A DNA stretch of 64,000 nt from CAYXTW01 sp964452645. Its GTDB lineage: Bacteria; Zixibacteria; MSB-5A5; GN15; PGXB01. A program made the position numbers and the translations under genes. Where the stretch lies: the NCBI GenBank assembly GCA_964452645.1, contig CAYVMO010000011.1, positions 32,045-96,044 of the forward strand. Direction: 5' to 3'. Shown one piece after another: positions 62,320 through 64,000 of this stretch; position 1 is the first letter of the stretch; the number at the start of each line of letters is the position of its first letter. The notes below the pieces were generated by a model, which was not told the DNA's origin, did not search any database, and saw only the letters and a program-made list of their open reading frames with translations.

Positions 62320-62606
62320 GTCTGGTGGCCCACCCCTTGGGGTGGGTTCACAATTCCTGCGCGTTTCCCTCAACAGAAACGCACCCCGGGGGGTACGCCA
62401 CCCCACCAATTGAGAAATGCCTTCGTTTGGCATATTTAANNNNNNNNNNNNNNNNNNNNNNNNNNNNNNNNNNNNNNNNNNNNNNNNNNNNNNNNNNNNN
62501 NNNNNNNNNNNNNNNNNNNNNNNNNNNNNNNNNNNNNNNGGAATCCTTTTTTTCTGTTTTCCACGTAAAAACCGGCGTAAGAGCATGAACGGGTGGGGCG
62601 TAGGCC
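62320..62606 (+). repeat. Direct repeat copy 2, interrupted by the N run
   Basis: Same unit as 62110-62295 with a few substitutions (ACCCCGGGGGG for ACCCGGGGGG, GTAAAAACC for TTAAAAACC). The N run falls exactly inside CATATTTAA / GGAATCC. Confidence 0.85.
62440..62539. other. Assembly gap (100 N)
   Basis: Exactly 100 unknown bases, a conventional scaffold-gap length. Flanks would join into an uninterrupted repeat core (CATATTTAA + GGAATCCTTTTTTT), so the true gap may be near zero or contain extra repeat copies. Confidence 0.98.
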
Positions 62607-62722
62607 ACCGAGCCCTGCCGAAGGTCCTGTCGAAGATGCTGAGTAAAACGAAGTGAACAAAGTGAAGGGCGTTCCTGACGGGTTGGTGGCGAACCATCAT
62701 TAAATTGTAGTCGTATGTCGAC

Positions 62723-63643
62723 CTACTTTTGCTCCTGTACCAGTTCATGGCGGAGGGAGCTATCAATGTCGGGAGATTCAAACCGAAATCCTGTTGCAAG
62801 CAGCTTGTCAGGTCTGAGGCGAGTATCTCCCGCTAAGATTGCTTCAGCGACCTCGCCCATGGCCACACGAAGAACAAATGCCGGAATCCTTAAGAAGACC
62901 GGACGGTGAAGAATTCTACCGAGTGTTTTTGCAAATTCTCTGTTCGACACAACCTCCGGTGCCAGCACGTTGACAGGACCGACTATCTGTTCGCATACCA
63001 TAATATGCTCAATGGCCCGAATCATGTCGTCACGCGTGATAAAGCACATCAGCTGTCGGCCGTTCCCCAATACAAATCCTAACCCCCGCTTGAACAACGG
63101 CAGGAACGCTCCCAGCAAGCTGTGTCCTTCCGCCGCCAGGACTGAGGGTATGCGAATCAAAACAACCCGAATCCCGGCCCGACGCGCCGCTTCGGTCGCA
63201 GCCTCCCAGTCCTGACACATCTCTGAAACAAAGCCATGCCCGGGCTGTCCATCTGACTCGCCAATCGTACCGTCACTTTCAGCGTAGTAGTCTGTCGCTG
63301 AGGCCGAAATCAGCAGCTGCGGCGGCTTTGCAAGTCGCGCAAGTGATTCGCTCAGAAATGTTGTCCCCTTTATTCGGCTGTCGTAGACGGCCGCTTTGAT
63401 CTTCGGCGTCCAGCGTTGTTCATCGAGGGGCTTACCCGCAAGGTGAATAACCACGTCGATGCCTTCCAACCGCGTGGTATCAATTTCCCGCGCTTCGTAA
63501 TTCCAGTAGATGTCACCGGAGCCTCCAACCGGTTTTCGTCTGACCAGGCGACTAACCGAATGTCCTTGTCGTTCGAGAGAAGTGACCAGTTTCGAACCTA
63601 TCAGTCCCGACGCCCCGCTGACCGCAATCTTCCTGGTTTGCAT
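62723..63643 (-). CDS. TIGR01777-family epimerase-like oxidoreductase (SDR superfamily)
   Basis: The 306-residue protein has NAD(P)-binding GASGLIGSKL (10-19) and VVIHLAGKPLDEQRW (about 64-78), the family's characteristic segment. RIKGTTFLSESLA, ISASATDYYAES and a C-terminal DUF1731-type domain (VFLRIPAFVLRVAMGE, ILAGDTRLRPDKLLATGF, split) follow. The SDR Tyr lies in DYY (about 118). The family includes YfcH/SulA-like proteins of uncertain substrate. It is a solitary gene beyond the N gap, so adjacency to the rest of the contig is less certain. Confidence 0.92.
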   Translation of the reverse strand: MQTRKIAVSGASGLIGSKLVTSLERQGHSVSRLVRRKPVGGSGDIYWNYEAREIDTTRLEGIDVVIHLAGKPLDEQRWTPKIKAAVYDSRIKGTTFLSESLARLAKPPQLLISASATDYYAESDGTIGESDGQPGHGFVSEMCQDWEAATEAARRAGIRVVLIRIPSVLAAEGHSLLGAFLPLFKRGLGFVLGNGRQLMCFITRDDMIRAIEHIMVCEQIVGPVNVLAPEVVSNREFAKTLGRILHRPVFLRIPAFVLRVAMGEVAEAILAGDTRLRPDKLLATGFRFESPDIDSSLRHELVQEQK

Positions 63644-63693
63644 CGTATCCTCCTGTACGATCTTGCCCCATTATTTCGGACACCTCATTGAGA

Positions 63694-63792
63694 TTAACTG
63701 TTTTTTACTTTAAAGTCAACGGGACTTAAATAATTCAATGTTGAATGACGTCGGACCCGATTGTAAAAGACATCCAAATATTTAAAAATTTT
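63694..63792 (-). mobile_element. IS3-family transposase (OrfB) C-terminal remnant
   Basis: Thirty-two codons plus stop read KIFKYLDVFYNR-VRRHSTLNYLSPVDF-KVKNS, matching the end of IS3/IS150-type OrfB integrases (typical FYNRxRRHSxLGYLSP). Upstream the homology stops exactly where a GGGCGGCAGACG palindrome begins, so the rest of the transposase, including the DDE residues, is gone. Confidence 0.8.
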
Positions 63793-63794
63793 GT

Positions 63795-63854
63795 GGGCGG
63801 CAGACGCCCTCGTCTGCCCCGATTCATGTGGGCGGCAGACCTCCCGGTCTGCCC
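63795..63854. repeat. Two adjacent GGCAGAC...GTCTGCC palindromes
   Basis: GGCAGACG-ccct-CGTCTGCC (63799-63818) and GGCAGACC-tccc-GGTCTGCC (63834-63853), each preceded by TGTGGGC. The first matches 3082-3101 including its TGTGGGC lead. Confidence 0.85.
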
Positions 63855-64000
63855 CCTGATAAAAGCGGTTGGTGTACCTCCCCGCGAAGTCCTGAGTTTT
63901 ACGAAGGGTGCACCGGCGAAATCTCCACACGTCATTGCGAGCCCGATATCCCGATTGTTCGGGATGAGGGCGTGGTAATAACATTGCGTCGCAATCTATC

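Larger units (their letters stand above)
61888..62722. other. Repeat-rich intergenic region containing an assembly gap
   Basis: No gene. It contains an AAGTCCTCGTGCGCCAAC module with AAAATGGCTTCGTTTT (61950-61985), an inverted pair AAACCCGACATTTTT / AAAGATGTCGGGTTTC-type hairpin (about 62042-62082), two direct copies of a ~187-bp unit (62110-62295 and 62320-62606) and the N run. A CCGAAGGTCCTG...GTGAACAAAGTGAAGGGC module (62618-62672) recurs near 27264-27291. Confidence 0.75.
63644..64000. other. Right-edge intergenic region with transposase remnant and palindromes
   Basis: It holds the IS3 remnant (63694-63792), two GGCAGAC-type hairpins (63799-63818 and 63834-63853), and near the edge GTCATTGCGAGCCCGATATCCCG...ATTGCGTCGCAATC, which looks like the common CATTGCGAG...GCAATCTC dispersed repeat. 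Open frames here are not genes. Confidence 0.65.

Noticed and set aside
62254..62799. Open frames running through the N run
   Set aside because: They are open only because unknown bases cannot contain stops; both sides are repeat DNA.

Overview
The window (64 kb, one scaffold gap of 100 N at 62440-62539) reads as a chromosomal segment of a Gram-negative, rod-shaped bacterium of the FCB type, most likely a Zixibacteria-like candidate-phylum genome. This assignment is an inference. It rests on outer-membrane proteins (a TonB-dependent receptor with a carboxypeptidase-regulatory N-domain, several beta-barrels), secreted proteins ending in FlgD-like/T9SS-like Ig tails or paired dockerin-like repeats (GDANSDG...YLYLGGPAP), a multihaem cytochrome, and frequent TTG starts behind good Shine-Dalgarno sites. 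No rRNA, tRNA or CRISPR was found.

Region by region. 1-2.8 kb: end of an M23 peptidase gene and a rhomboid protease. 2.8-6.7 kb: an AT-rich two-gene cassette (OLD/TOPRIM nuclease plus a compact UvrD-like helicase, i.e. Gabija-like antiphage defence) bracketed by ~160-bp inverted copies of an interspersed repeat. 6.7-7.8 kb: TIGR04076 protein and an SDR whose catalytic Tyr is His. 8.2-9.2 kb: mreB. 9.3-11.6 kb: ECF sigma, zinc anti-sigma and two Spy/CpxP-like periplasmic proteins. 11.6-20.4 kb: a leftward six-gene operon with touching or overlapping genes (rnr, sigma-54 activator, beta-barrel, lamin-tail secreted protein, PorV-like barrel, dgt). 20.6-33.9 kb: housekeeping and stress genes (XRE regulator, SRPBCC protein, M32 and M3 peptidases, a CsgG-OmpA fusion, two metallo-beta-lactamase-fold enzymes, P5C dehydrogenase, CorA). 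34-37.4 kb: TonB-dependent receptor and rubrerythrin. 37.4-39.9 kb: a multihaem cytochrome/dockerin reading frame split by an in-frame TAA. 40.2-40.6 kb: a HesB/IscA-like gene with an in-frame UGA at the conserved Cys position, a strong selenoprotein candidate. 40.8-43.7 kb: an alpha-oxoamine synthase (serine palmitoyltransferase/AONS type), a YghO-like GNAT acyltransferase and a lipoprotein, possibly for sphingoid-type lipids. 43.7-47.1 kb: an S9 peptidase and a frameshifted parallel-beta-helix protein. 47.4-60.8 kb: a surface-polysaccharide locus (YfhO-like, GT2, Wza, Wzz, WbpB/D/E-like amino-sugar genes, flippase, O-antigen ligase/polymerase, GT4, second DegT aminotransferase). 60.9-61.9 kb: an OBG/DRG-type GTPase. 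61.9-64 kb: repeats, the assembly gap, a TIGR01777 epimerase-like gene and an IS3 transposase remnant.

Several intergenic spaces carry palindromic GGCAGG...CCTGCC or GGCAGAC...GTCTGCC repeats, and mosaic repeat modules recur at about 3, 6.4, 31 and 62 kb. The most notable items are the repeat-flanked Gabija-like cassette, the UGA-containing HesB-like gene, and two secreted-protein genes each interrupted by one small lesion.
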